From: JALUZX01 sp964561605
Lineage (GTDB): Bacteria; Planctomycetota; UBA1135; JALUZX01
Direction of reading: 5' to 3'
Assembly (NCBI GenBank): GCA_964561605.1
Contig: CAZLQD010000029.1
Location: forward strand, 248,001-312,000
Length of the DNA stretch: 64,000 nt
Below the pieces are notes generated by a model. It was not told the DNA's origin. It worked only from the letters and a program-made list of their open reading frames with translations, and made no database searches. This document shows positions 41,125-49,889 of the stretch, piece by piece (positions within the stretch are counted from its first letter, which is position 1; every line of letters begins with the position of its first letter). The position numbers and the translations under genes were made by a program.

Positions 41125-43533
41125 TCAAGGCCCGCCGGGCAGGTCCCAGAGAAAGACCCGGCCCCGGGAATCCTTTCCTCCTGAACCCTGAACCAGGGCC
41201 CGCAGGACGAAGGGACCCTCCGGGACTCTTCCCGGGACCTGGAGGAGGTAGGAAGGATCCCTGTCCATGTTCCCCGTGAAGCCCGGGTGTCGGTCCCGGG
41301 CCAGCTCCTTTCCGTCCTTCCAGAGGGCCGCCCACCGGATGTCCAGGCCGTTCCTGCCTCCCTCGTAACGGAACTCGATCCGTACCTTCCCGTCGGGGGG
41401 AATCTCCTCCACCTTCCATTCCAGGATTTCGAACCCCTTTCCCAGGTCGGCCGGCGTCCAGCCTCCCAGGGCCTTCCAGGGCGCCCGGTTCCAGATCGCG
41501 CCTTCCAGGAGCCTGCCCTGGAAAGACTCCGGCCGGGAGGCGCCCAGGCGCTCCAGGGGGCAGACCATCTGGATCCGCCTGGTTCCCACGAGCCTTCCGT
41601 CGGCGTAGAGACTGGTCTTCTTCCTCTCCCCTATGAAGGTGAGGCGCACTTTCTTTTTCAAGGGGACCTGGTAGTCGAAGACGATCACGTCCGGGTTGAA
41701 GGAGTGCAGGGGGTCCGGGCCGGGGGCCTGCTTGGCCCGAACGCATGCCACGCCCCTCAAGGTGGTCTCTCTTCCGCTTTTACGGTTCTTCTTTTTCCAT
41801 GCGAGGTCCAGGTAGAAGGCCGCCAGGTCCGAGGAGAGGAGGACCTCGTCGCCCCCGGCGTCGGTGTGGCGCTCGACGGTGAAGGTTGCGGTCCAGGGAT
41901 ATTCCAGGTTTCCCGGCTTGCCGGGAAGGTCGAGGGGGTAGTGGGAGTTGGCGATGAACCAGAGGGGTTTCTTTTCCAGGCGCCAGACCAGGCCGCCCGG
42001 GCCGGCCTGGGCCTTCCGGTCCAGGAGGGTCACCCCGAGGGGGCGGGCCACGCGGGCGGCCCGGGCCCGGAAGGCATCGAACCCGGGAGATCCCTTGGTT
42101 CCCCAAAGCTTCTCCGAGATGGTCATGAGGCTCGGCCATGTGAGACGGGCGATTTCGTTCCAGGTGTATCCTGTGGGGCCGCCGTCGTTCCAGACGTGGA
42201 GCTTGCCCCCCATCAAGCCGGGGGCGCCCGGCTTCAGGACTCCCTTGGGGTCCTTCAGGCGGAAGACCAGGGGGGTCCACTTCTCGTAGAGGAAGCGGTC
42301 GTTCACGCCGTAGTAGGGCATCCCGGGAACGATGTAGGTGTAGAAGTGGGAGGAGTTGATGAACTTGTAACCCGCCCGGGACTTGTCGAGGGCGTCCGAG
42401 GTCGCCCACATGTCGATCCAGATGGACTTGTCCGGCTCCGTGGTGCCCGGCATGTGCTCGTAGCCCGACCAGATCCGGACGATCTTGTGGTGTTTCCTTT
42501 CCAGGTACCTGGCGCATTCGTTGATGTAGCGGCGGAAGAGCCGGCCCAGGCGGGCCCGCTCCTTTTTGTCCCTGACCAGGCCGAGGCGGTATTCGTCCGT
42601 TCCGATGTGGAAGAAGGGGCTCTCGAAGAGGGGGGCGACTTCGTCGAAGACGCGTTTCATGAAGGCCAGGGTTTCGGGCTTGCGGAGATCCAGGTAGGCC
42701 AGGCCGAAGGCGGGCTTGTCCAGGTCGGGGTGGGCCAGGTCCGGGCGAAGGGTGGTGAAGGCCAGGGCGTGGCCCGGGGAGTCGATCTCCGGGACGATGT
42801 GGACCCCCCGGGCCCGGGCGAAGGCCTGGATCTCCCGGATCTCCTTCCAGGTATAGAAACCGTCCCGGGAGGGGAGGCGGGGAAAGGCCCGGCTCTCCAG
42901 CCTGTAGCCCGGATAGCGGCCCCAGGAGTTGTCGTTCAGGTGCAGGTGGATCTCGTTCATCCTGACCCAGGAGACCATCCGGATCCAATCCTCGAGCTCA
43001 TCCGGCGGGAGGAATTTCCGGCCCACGTCGAGGAGGATCGACCGGATGGGCCAGGCCGGCGCGTCCCGGATGGTGCCGCAGGGGAGGGCGCCGTCGCCGC
43101 GGGAGAGGAGGATCTGGAGGATCGTGCGGGAGGCGTAGAAGAGGCCCGCCGGCCCGCCGGCCCGGATGGTGACGCCCGAAGATCTGGTGGAGATGGTGTA
43201 GGCCTCTTTTCCCAGAGAGGCCTCCCGGGCCAGGAAGATGGTTCCGCCCCGGGAGAGGCCGCGCTCCAGGGAGCAGGGGGATCCAAGGAGCCTCCCCAGG
43301 TCGCGTGCGAAGAGTCTCCCCGGCTCCTCGAAGCTCGGGGGGGCCGAAGCATCCAGGACCAGGGGGGCTCCCTGGACGAGGCGGAAGAGGCCCGGCGATG
43401 GAGCCCAACTCCTTGGAGCGGGCACGACTCCCGGCGAGGGAGGCCCGGCGAAGAGGAGGGAGGCTCCGGCGGGAGAGAGAAGGAGGGCAAGGGCGGCCTG
43501 GGCGGGAAAAGGGATCGCTTTTCGACGTTGCAT
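41125..43533 (-). CDS. glycoside hydrolase family 20 beta-N-acetylhexosaminidase
   Basis: The 802-residue exported enzyme starts with a signal peptide. A GH20b-type N-terminal domain (about 35-155) is followed by the (beta/alpha)8 barrel. The catalytic Asp313-Glu314 pair lies in FFHIGTDEYRLG, and ILLDVGRKFLP, IHLHLNDN and PEIDSPGH are family landmarks. It removes terminal GlcNAc or GalNAc by substrate-assisted catalysis. A C-terminal region (about 560-800) adds beta domains, including a KVRIEFRYEGG module that may bind glycans. A hairpin around its stop (GGGCC-TCAA-GGCCC) may end the transcript. Confidence 0.92.
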   Translation of the reverse strand: MQRRKAIPFPAQAALALLLSPAGASLLFAGPPSPGVVPAPRSWAPSPGLFRLVQGAPLVLDASAPPSFEEPGRLFARDLGRLLGSPCSLERGLSRGGTIFLAREASLGKEAYTISTRSSGVTIRAGGPAGLFYASRTILQILLSRGDGALPCGTIRDAPAWPIRSILLDVGRKFLPPDELEDWIRMVSWVRMNEIHLHLNDNSWGRYPGYRLESRAFPRLPSRDGFYTWKEIREIQAFARARGVHIVPEIDSPGHALAFTTLRPDLAHPDLDKPAFGLAYLDLRKPETLAFMKRVFDEVAPLFESPFFHIGTDEYRLGLVRDKKERARLGRLFRRYINECARYLERKHHKIVRIWSGYEHMPGTTEPDKSIWIDMWATSDALDKSRAGYKFINSSHFYTYIVPGMPYYGVNDRFLYEKWTPLVFRLKDPKGVLKPGAPGLMGGKLHVWNDGGPTGYTWNEIARLTWPSLMTISEKLWGTKGSPGFDAFRARAARVARPLGVTLLDRKAQAGPGGLVWRLEKKPLWFIANSHYPLDLPGKPGNLEYPWTATFTVERHTDAGGDEVLLSSDLAAFYLDLAWKKKNRKSGRETTLRGVACVRAKQAPGPDPLHSFNPDVIVFDYQVPLKKKVRLTFIGERKKTSLYADGRLVGTRRIQMVCPLERLGASRPESFQGRLLEGAIWNRAPWKALGGWTPADLGKGFEILEWKVEEIPPDGKVRIEFRYEGGRNGLDIRWAALWKDGKELARDRHPGFTGNMDRDPSYLLQVPGRVPEGPFVLRALVQGSGGKDSRGRVFLWDLPGGP

Positions 43534-43721
43534 GGGCGGAAGACATCCTGGCTCTTGGGTTCCGGGGAGAGCGGGTGAGGCTTCGGGGAAGAGCCCGGGG
43601 GGCCTGGGGCCGTCCCTCCGGCCGTGAACAGAACCAGGATAAGGGAAAGGAAGAGGGGGGAGAAGGAAGGATTTTCCCGGAGGGGGTGCCGGGAGAAATA
43701 AGACGGTAGACCGTATGGAAT

Positions 43722-43762
43722 GCCGAAGCCGCCTCCCCCCGGTGGGGAGAGGCGGCTTCGGC
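43722..43762 (-). terminator. strong hairpin after the beta-helix protein gene
   Basis: GCCGAAGCCGCCTC (43722-43735) pairs perfectly with GAGGCGGCTTCGGC (43749-43762), with further CCCC/GGGG pairs inside. It lies 15 bp downstream of the minus-strand stop at 43777. Only a short T-poor tail (ATTCC) follows, so termination could be imperfect, but the position fits a transcript end. Confidence 0.65.
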
Positions 43763-43776
43763 GGCGCCGGGCGGGA

Positions 43777-45147
43777 TCAGAGGTAGAGGGTCAAGAGACC
43801 CGTCGGCATGAAGACGAACCCTCCGCCCGATTTTGGCCGGAAGCCCAGGGCCTGGGAGTAGATGGGGGTTCCCGCGGCCCAGGGGGCGTTGGGGACGGGG
43901 ATCTGGACCTTTCCGGGGATGGCTGTGACCGTTCCCATGAAGATGGAGAGAGGGTCGATCCCGAAGAAGCCGAAGGGGCTGATCACCAGGGTGGTCTTCT
44001 TGGTTCCAAGGAAGAAGATGCCCCCGAAACCGCCGGAAACGAGGCTCTGGGTCTGGAAGACGGCGGTCTTGCCCTGGGCGAAGTTGGTCACCGAAAGGGT
44101 GGCCTGGACGATCTCCTGGGCGCCGATGTCGGGAAGGGAGTTCCCGTCCAGGTCGCCGTCGGCCGCCCGTGCGTTGCCGAAGAAGTCGTTCTCCATGTAG
44201 AGAAGGGCCTTGGGATAGCCGCCGTCCAGGCAGGGCGAGCCGGCCTGCTGGCGGAAGTCGAACTTGGCCGGGTTCACCAGCTTGGGATCGGTGATCAGGT
44301 TGGACTTGGAAAGCTTGGGACCGACGTTCACGGTCGTGCATTTGAAGAAGAGGTTGTTTTCGACCACCGTGATGGAGGGAGTGATATTCTGCCCGGAGAG
44401 TCCGGTGTCGCAATCGTAGAAGATGTTGTTGCAGATCCAGGCCTTGGCGCCGTTCGAGGCGATAGCCACACCGAGTTTGAGGTTGTAGAAGACGTTGTTG
44501 TAGCAGTAGAGGTTGTCCCGCGTCTTACCGCCGAACGACCCCAGGCTCCCTCCCTTCGACGTGCCGATCTTCTTGGAATAGGCCACGATGTTGTCGTGGA
44601 AGGCGAAATTGATGCCGCGCATGAGATAGAAGGCCACGTTGGCGTCGAGGAAGAGATTGTTGTGGATGTTCACGTTCTTGGGGGGGGGCGTGGCCTGGAC
44701 CTGGAAAATGGTGCAACCGGGCTGGGGGGAGTTCCCGACGTTCTTGAAGGTGAGGTTGCAGACTTCGAGACCGTCGGTGCCGCCGGTGATGGGAATGAGA
44801 CCCCACCTCAGGTTTCCCACGTTGTTGAAGTCGATGATGCACTTGTCCCGGTCCTCGCCGACGATCTTCATGTTCTTGACGGCCCGGAGGGCGATGCCCT
44901 TTCCGGCCTTCTTGGCGGCGTTCCAGAAATCGCCGGTCGTCTTGGGTCCGTAGACGGCGGGAAGGATATGGACCACCACGTTCCTGGTGTAGGTCGTGAA
45001 TCCCTTGGTCAGGGTCTTGAAGGGGGCGGTCCTGGTCCCTTTGTTGGTGTCGGAACCGTTCACGCCGTCCACCCAGACGTGGAGGGCCTGGGCCGGGAGG
45101 GCCGCTCCCAGGAAGAGGGCGGAAAGAAGGAAACCGATGCGCTTCAT
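43777..45147 (-). CDS. secreted right-handed beta-helix protein
   Basis: The 456-residue protein has a signal peptide (IGFLLSALFLGAALPAQA). HVWVDGVNGSDTNKGTRTAPFKTL is the usual start of pectate-lyase-like parallel beta-helix proteins. The body has short helix turns rich in Asn (NVNIHNNLFLDAN, NLYCYNNVFYN, ICNNIFYDCD), and GSPCLDGGY / PDIGAQE close the helix. The last 120 residues (FFGIDPLSIFMGTV, VQIPVPNAPWAAGTPIYSQALGF) form a beta module I associate with planctomycete secreted proteins. No catalytic residues are assignable, so the role could be polysaccharide binding or cleavage. AAGGAGG lies ten bases before the ATG. Confidence 0.8.
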   Translation of the reverse strand: MKRIGFLLSALFLGAALPAQALHVWVDGVNGSDTNKGTRTAPFKTLTKGFTTYTRNVVVHILPAVYGPKTTGDFWNAAKKAGKGIALRAVKNMKIVGEDRDKCIIDFNNVGNLRWGLIPITGGTDGLEVCNLTFKNVGNSPQPGCTIFQVQATPPPKNVNIHNNLFLDANVAFYLMRGINFAFHDNIVAYSKKIGTSKGGSLGSFGGKTRDNLYCYNNVFYNLKLGVAIASNGAKAWICNNIFYDCDTGLSGQNITPSITVVENNLFFKCTTVNVGPKLSKSNLITDPKLVNPAKFDFRQQAGSPCLDGGYPKALLYMENDFFGNARAADGDLDGNSLPDIGAQEIVQATLSVTNFAQGKTAVFQTQSLVSGGFGGIFFLGTKKTTLVISPFGFFGIDPLSIFMGTVTAIPGKVQIPVPNAPWAAGTPIYSQALGFRPKSGGGFVFMPTGLLTLYL

Positions 45148-45368
45148 GTCAGAATCGCCTCCTTGGGATGGTGGCTGGAAGAGAAGAGAGACAAGGGAAT
45201 GTAACCCGATTGTCCCCGTGGGAGAATGGGCGGGGAGGGGGGGGATGGGCCCGGGCGTGGGAGGGTGTCGCAAGGTGAGTCGGATTCGGCTTCCGCCGTC
45301 CCCTGGGGACGACCCCGGCGCCGGCCCGGGGCGTGGCCCGGAAAAGGAAGACTGTAGGGGGGAGGAGG

Positions 45369-46805
45369 TCAGTCCCCGGGGGGGCGGGGCCGCCATTTCC
45401 GGAACAGGGCCAGTCCTTCTTCCAGGGTGTCGAACTCCCCGTCGAGCTGGGCCTGGAAGAGCCGTTTGAGCCAGCGCCCCATTTCCGGGCCGGGAGGCAG
45501 TCCCTCTGCAAGGAGGTGGCGCCCCATGACGATGGGAGCGGGCTTCTTCTCTTCCAGCTCGAGGGCCTGGATCTCGCGGAGGAAGAAGTCCCCCGCCGGG
45601 AAATTGCGTTCCAAGGCATCCTTGGTCCGGCGGCCGAAGTGGTCCGCCCGGGCCACGCGTTCCAGGAGGAGGGGATCCACCTTGAGGGCCAGGCGCCTGA
45701 GGGCGGGCCGGACGTCCAGGCCCTTCAGGCTCTCCTTGTAGAGCTGGTGGGGGGCCAGGTGGCGGGCCACGAGGGCGGCAACGGTTTCGGTCAACCTGGT
45801 TTCGTTGGTGAGCCGGGCCAGGAAGGAGAGGGCGGGGGCGACTCCGAGGGGTTCGTGGCGGGGACTCACGATCCGGTCCTTCTCCGGGTCGTAGTAGGTG
45901 GTCGTGGCCTTGCCCATGTCGTGGCAGAGAACGCCGAGCATCAGGGCCAGGTCGAATTCCTCCTCGCCCGTCCGGAACTCCACGGCGGCGTCCAGGGCGA
46001 GGAGTGTGTGTTCCCAGACGTTTCCCTCGGGATGCCATCCGGGGTCCTGGGGGGTTTCCGGCAGGACCTGGAGTTCGGGAAAGAACCTCAACGCCCCGCA
46101 CCTCTCCAGGAAACGGAGGCCGAAGGAGGGGCGCCGTCCCTTGAGGAGGAGTTTCTTCCACTCTCCCCAGAGGCGTTCCCTGGGGAGCTCGGAGAGATCC
46201 AGGCTCCTGCAGAGCTCGATCGTGGAGGGCGCTACGGCGAAACAGAAGCGGGCGGCGAACTGCATGACCCTGAGGACGCGGAGGGGATCCTCGGAGAAGC
46301 GGCGGGAAGTATGGCGCAGGATCCCGGCCGCCAGGTCCGCCCTTCCCCCGTGAGGATCCAGGATCTCCCCTGTCCAGGGGTCGAATCCCATGGAGTTGAT
46401 GGTCACGTCCCGGCGGGCCGAGGCCAGGGGGAAGGGAAGGTCCGGGTCGGCCTCCACGTCGAAGCCCTTGTGTCCCGGACCGGTCTTCCTCTCCCTCCTG
46501 GGGAGGGCGAATTCCAATGGACCCAGGCCGAAGACGGCGAAGCTCTTCCCCCGCTCGTGCCCTCCGGCGGAAAGAAGGATGGCCCTCAGTGTTCCCGGTT
46601 CCAGGGCCTGGACCTCGAGATCCACGTCGAGGGGTTGGAACTCCCCGTTCAAGAGGAGATCCCTGACGCATCCCCCGACCAGGAGGGGGCGGCCCCCATG
46701 GCGGCGGATATCCTCCAGGACGGAACGGTATTCCGCCAGGGGGGGGAGATCGAGGAGCTCTCCCGGGGCGGGCGGTGGATGGAGAGCGAAGGGAGGGCCC
46801 GTCAT
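45369..46805 (-). CDS. cca: CCA tRNA nucleotidyltransferase / poly(A) polymerase family with HD domain
   Basis: The 478-residue class II nucleotidyltransferase has GGCVRDLLL with DVDLEV (metal-binding Asp pair), RRDVTINSM, and the neck motif RFSEDPLRVLRVMQFAARF. An HD phosphohydrolase domain follows (WEHTLLALD, CHDMGKATTT). It would add or repair CCA at tRNA 3' ends; in some bacteria this family is split into CC- and A-adding enzymes, which cannot be told apart here. The ATG at 46805 overlaps the GT2 stop (ATGA). Spacing and the absence of a Shine-Dalgarno suggest coupling. Confidence 0.88.
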   Translation of the reverse strand: MTGPPFALHPPPAPGELLDLPPLAEYRSVLEDIRRHGGRPLLVGGCVRDLLLNGEFQPLDVDLEVQALEPGTLRAILLSAGGHERGKSFAVFGLGPLEFALPRRERKTGPGHKGFDVEADPDLPFPLASARRDVTINSMGFDPWTGEILDPHGGRADLAAGILRHTSRRFSEDPLRVLRVMQFAARFCFAVAPSTIELCRSLDLSELPRERLWGEWKKLLLKGRRPSFGLRFLERCGALRFFPELQVLPETPQDPGWHPEGNVWEHTLLALDAAVEFRTGEEEFDLALMLGVLCHDMGKATTTYYDPEKDRIVSPRHEPLGVAPALSFLARLTNETRLTETVAALVARHLAPHQLYKESLKGLDVRPALRRLALKVDPLLLERVARADHFGRRTKDALERNFPAGDFFLREIQALELEEKKPAPIVMGRHLLAEGLPPGPEMGRWLKRLFQAQLDGEFDTLEEGLALFRKWRPRPPGD

Positions 46806-48274
46806 GGAGCTCCCGGGCGGAGGGCGGCCAGGGCGGGAGCGGCGGAGAGGAGACCCACGTAGAGGAATCCCCCCGAGAAGAGGGCGACCAGGGCGGCCGA
46901 GGCCCATAGGCCGTGGGCGGCGGTGAGTGCTACGACGGGAAGGATGTAGAGACCCAGGAGGATCTCGATCCAGGGGAGGGCCCCTACACGGACTTTGTAT
47001 CCTCTCGGAGAATTCGGGCTGCCGCCGCCGGTCTTGGGGGTCCTGACGAAGGGGGACTTCCTTCCAGCCAGGCCTTCCAGGACGGCCAGGGCGTTGTTGA
47101 GGGAAATCCCGATCCCCAGAGCCATGAGGACGGGGAAGAGGAGGACCGACCGCAGGAGGCGGCGGCGGCCCTGGATGGCCTGGGAGAGGGCGTAGAAAAG
47201 GAGGACCGAGAAGGTTGCGGCCAGGAGGATGAAGCCGTCGATGGCGCGGCTGAGCCAGGTGTCGGCCTGGGCCAGGCGCCATGAGAGGACGGGGAAGAGG
47301 AGGAGGGCCACGGCGAGCATGAAGAGGTAGGCCAGGTTGCTGGTCATGTGGATCGTGGCCTCGAGCTTGACCTTGAAGGGCACCGGGGCCTTCCAGAGGC
47401 GGGGCAGGAGCTTGCGGGTGTTCTCCAGGGCGCCCTTGGTCCAGCGGTGTTGCTGGGACTTGAAGGCGTTCATCTCGGCCGGGAGTTCGCCCGGAACCAC
47501 CAGGTCGGGCAGGTAGACGAACTTCCATCCCCTGAGTTGGGCCCGGTAGCTCAGGTCCAGGTCTTCCGTGAGAGTGTCGTGTTCCCAACCTCCCGCGTCG
47601 AGGATGGCCTCCTTCCTCCAGATCCCCGCCGTGCCGTTGAAGTTGAAGAAGCGGCCTGACCGGTGGCGGGCCGTGTGTTCCAGGAGGAAATGTCCGTCCA
47701 GGAGGACCGCCTGGACGGCAGTGAGCAGGGATTCGTCCCGGTTGATGTGCCCCCAGCGGGCCTGGACCATGCCCACTTCGGGGTCGGTGAAGAAGGGCAC
47801 GGTCCGTCTCAGGAAATCCTTGGGGGGGAGGAAGTCGGCATCGAAGACCGCCACGAACTCCCCGGCGGCTTTCTCCAGGCCTTCTGCCAGGGCGCCCGCC
47901 TTGAATCCTTTCCTCTGCTCCCTGTGGAGGTGGTGGATGGTGATCCCCCGGGCCCGGAGTTCTTCCACTTTGCGGGCCACGATCTCCCGGGTTTCGTCGG
48001 TGGAGTCGTCCAGGACCTGGATCTCCAGCTTTTCCCGGGGCCAGTCCAGGGCGGCCGCCGCTTCCAGGAGACGGGGGGCCACGAATTTCTCGTTGAACAG
48101 GGGGAGCTGGACCGTTACGGGAGGCGGCTCGGGGAAGTTCCCCTTGGGGTTGGGCGATTCCCGGCGATGGCGCAGGTAGAGGACCACCATGAGGAGCCTG
48201 TGGGCTCCCAGGAGGGAGAGGAGCACGAAGAGGCCCAGGTAGACCAGGGCCAATACCGGTCCGATCTGGTCCAT
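46802..48274 (-). CDS. GT2 family processive glycosyltransferase (cellulose/mannan-synthase-like)
   Basis: The 490-residue inner-membrane enzyme has an N-terminal helix (ALVYLGLFVLLSLLG). The catalytic GT-A domain has VLDDSTDET, FDADFLP (DxD-type), TEDLDLSYRAQLRGW (base Asp) and QQHRWTKG, the Q-x-x-R-W product-site motif of processive synthases. Four or more C-terminal membrane helices follow. The layout resembles CslA-type beta-mannan or glucan synthases. It overlaps cca by four bases, an unexpected pairing. No PilZ domain or accessory subunit is present nearby. The polymer made is unknown. Confidence 0.85.
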   Translation of the reverse strand: MDQIGPVLALVYLGLFVLLSLLGAHRLLMVVLYLRHRRESPNPKGNFPEPPPVTVQLPLFNEKFVAPRLLEAAAALDWPREKLEIQVLDDSTDETREIVARKVEELRARGITIHHLHREQRKGFKAGALAEGLEKAAGEFVAVFDADFLPPKDFLRRTVPFFTDPEVGMVQARWGHINRDESLLTAVQAVLLDGHFLLEHTARHRSGRFFNFNGTAGIWRKEAILDAGGWEHDTLTEDLDLSYRAQLRGWKFVYLPDLVVPGELPAEMNAFKSQQHRWTKGALENTRKLLPRLWKAPVPFKVKLEATIHMTSNLAYLFMLAVALLLFPVLSWRLAQADTWLSRAIDGFILLAATFSVLLFYALSQAIQGRRRLLRSVLLFPVLMALGIGISLNNALAVLEGLAGRKSPFVRTPKTGGGSPNSPRGYKVRVGALPWIEILLGLYILPVVALTAAHGLWASAALVALFSGGFLYVGLLSAAPALAALRPGAP

Positions 48275-48432
48275 CCGATCCCGTTCCGGTGAAGTTCCTG
48301 CAAAAGTCCGGTCCGCTTCCTTCCCTGGGGAAAGAGCGGAGGTAAGAGTCTAGGATCTTACTCTGAAAGCTCTCAAGTGGGGCTTCTTCTTGGTTTTTAC
48401 GTGCCCCCCCGGGAGGGGGGAGGGCGAGAAGA

Positions 48433-49518
48433 TTGAAGACGAGCGATTTCTACTACGACTTGCCCCCCGATGCGGTGGCCCAGGAGCCGGTGGAGCCCAG
48501 GGACGCCTCGCGGCTCCTGGTCCTTCGCCAGGATCCGCCCGTCCTGGAGGACCGGGTCTTCCGCGATCTCCCGGAACTCCTGGAGCCGGGGGACCTGCTT
48601 GTGGTGAACGACACCCGGGTCCTTCCCTGGAAACTCGTGGGCCGCCGTTCCACCGGGGGAAGGGTGGAGTGCCTGATCCTGGAGCTCCGGGAGGGAGAGG
48701 GGGTGGGGTTCTTCCGGCCTGGGGGCAAGCTCAAGCCCGGGGAGCCGGTGGAGATGGAGGGCGGTTCCCTGGTCGCCTGGATGGGCCGTCCCCTGGGAGA
48801 AGGGAAATGGGCCTTCCGCCTGGAGTCTCCCCGGGGGGAGGAACTGGAGGTGGTCCTGGAGCGGGTCGGGCGGCCTCCCCTTCCACCTTATATCAAGCGG
48901 GACGACCAGGATCCCCGCCTGGTCCGGGACAAGGAGCGGTACCAGACGATCTTCGCCCGGAGCCCGGGGGCCGTGGCCGCTCCCACGGCCTCCCTCCATT
49001 TCACCCCCAGGGTTCTCCGGGCCTTGAAGGAGCGGGGGGTGGAGACGGCCAGGGTGACCCTTCACGTCGGGGCCGGCACCTTCCGGCCCGTGAAGGTCGA
49101 GAGGCTGGAGGACCACAAGATGCACGCCGAGAGCTTCCACCTTCCCGGAGAGACGGCCCGTGCCGTGGCCGAGACCCGGGCAAGAGGCGGGAAGGTCGTG
49201 GCCGCAGGGACCACGGTGGTCCGTGTCCTGGAGACCCGGGCGAAACCCGGGGGGCTGGTGGAAGAAGGGGCCGGTTGGACCGATCTCTTCCTCTATCCGG
49301 GGAAGTCCTTCCAGGTGGTGGACGCCCTGGTGACCAACTTCCACCTTCCCGGCTCCACCCTGCTCATGCTGGTGTGCGCCTTCGCCGGAAAAGAACGGGT
49401 CCTGGCCGCCTACCGCCACGCCTTGGAGAAAGGCTATCGCTTCTACTCCTACGGCGACGCCATGCTGCTGTTTTCTGCCGGGAGTAGTTTTATAACTAAA
49501 AAAATATGCCGGGAGTAG
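48433..49518 (+). CDS. queA: S-adenosylmethionine:tRNA ribosyltransferase-isomerase QueA
   Basis: The 361-residue enzyme (TTG start after GGGAGGGCGAGAAGA) adds the epoxycyclopentane unit from SAM to preQ1 in tRNA during queuosine synthesis. Family motifs are FYYDLPPDAVAQEP, LLVVNDTRVLPWKL, PPYIKR, RYQTIFA, GAVAAPTASLHFT, HVGAGTFRPV, AAGTTVVRVLE and the C-terminal FYSYGDAMLLF. After that normal family end a 14-residue tail is encoded by a locally duplicated 20-bp sequence. It is the first of a four-gene plus-strand run, and an inverted repeat GTAAGA/TCTTAC lies at 48342-48361. Confidence 0.93.
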   Translation: MKTSDFYYDLPPDAVAQEPVEPRDASRLLVLRQDPPVLEDRVFRDLPELLEPGDLLVVNDTRVLPWKLVGRRSTGGRVECLILELREGEGVGFFRPGGKLKPGEPVEMEGGSLVAWMGRPLGEGKWAFRLESPRGEELEVVLERVGRPPLPPYIKRDDQDPRLVRDKERYQTIFARSPGAVAAPTASLHFTPRVLRALKERGVETARVTLHVGAGTFRPVKVERLEDHKMHAESFHLPGETARAVAETRARGGKVVAAGTTVVRVLETRAKPGGLVEEGAGWTDLFLYPGKSFQVVDALVTNFHLPGSTLLMLVCAFAGKERVLAAYRHALEKGYRFYSYGDAMLLFSAGSSFITKKICRE

Positions 49519-49526
49519 TTTTATAA
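49476..49526 (+). repeat. 20-bp direct repeat at the queA end
   Basis: TGCCGGGAGTAGTTTTATAA occurs at 49476-49495 and again at 49507-49526, separated by 11 A-rich bases. The first copy lies in the queA coding tail. The second carries the queA stop TAG, supplies GGGAG upstream of the next gene and ends on the A of that gene's ATG. Confidence 0.9.
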
Positions 49527-49819
49527 TGGGGAAGCGGTTTTTGGTCTGTCCTCACTGCGGGGCGACTTTTCCCGAGGGGAGGCTTTCCTGCCCGGAGTGC
49601 GGGTCCGACTCCGAGACGGGGTGGAAATCCCAGGAGGAGATCGACTACCAGTCGGTGGAGCTCCCCGAATGGGACGAGGAACCCCGCTGGACTCCGGAAG
49701 GCCCCAAGGCCTGGGTTCCCCGGGCTCCCAAGGGGGTGGGACGGAAATGGGGGCGGTGGCTCTTCTGGGCGGCCTTCTTCTCGGCTCTCCTGGTACTGCT
49801 CACCCTTGGGAACTGTTGA
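49526..49819 (+). CDS. zinc-ribbon membrane protein
   Basis: The 97-residue protein has a double-knuckle zinc ribbon at the N-terminus (CPHCG...CPECG, four Cys at residues 8, 11, 22, 25) with the GSDSETGW extension common to this kind of protein. An acidic middle is followed by one C-terminal membrane helix (about 76-95, LFWAAFFSALLVLLTLG). It is tail-anchored, with the ribbon likely cytoplasmic. It begins eight bases after the queA stop. Function unknown. Confidence 0.75.
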   Translation: MGKRFLVCPHCGATFPEGRLSCPECGSDSETGWKSQEEIDYQSVELPEWDEEPRWTPEGPKAWVPRAPKGVGRKWGRWLFWAAFFSALLVLLTLGNC

Positions 49820-49889
49820 CCTGAGGGACTTCGGGAGCGGGGAAGGTCTTTCATTGCAAAATGGAGGGGCCGGCGTTAAGGCTTGAGCC

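Noticed and set aside
49522..49527. TATAAT as a -10 promoter of the zinc-ribbon gene
   Set aside because: It overlaps the ATG itself; no suitable -35 at 17 bp. Probably part of the duplicated sequence by chance.
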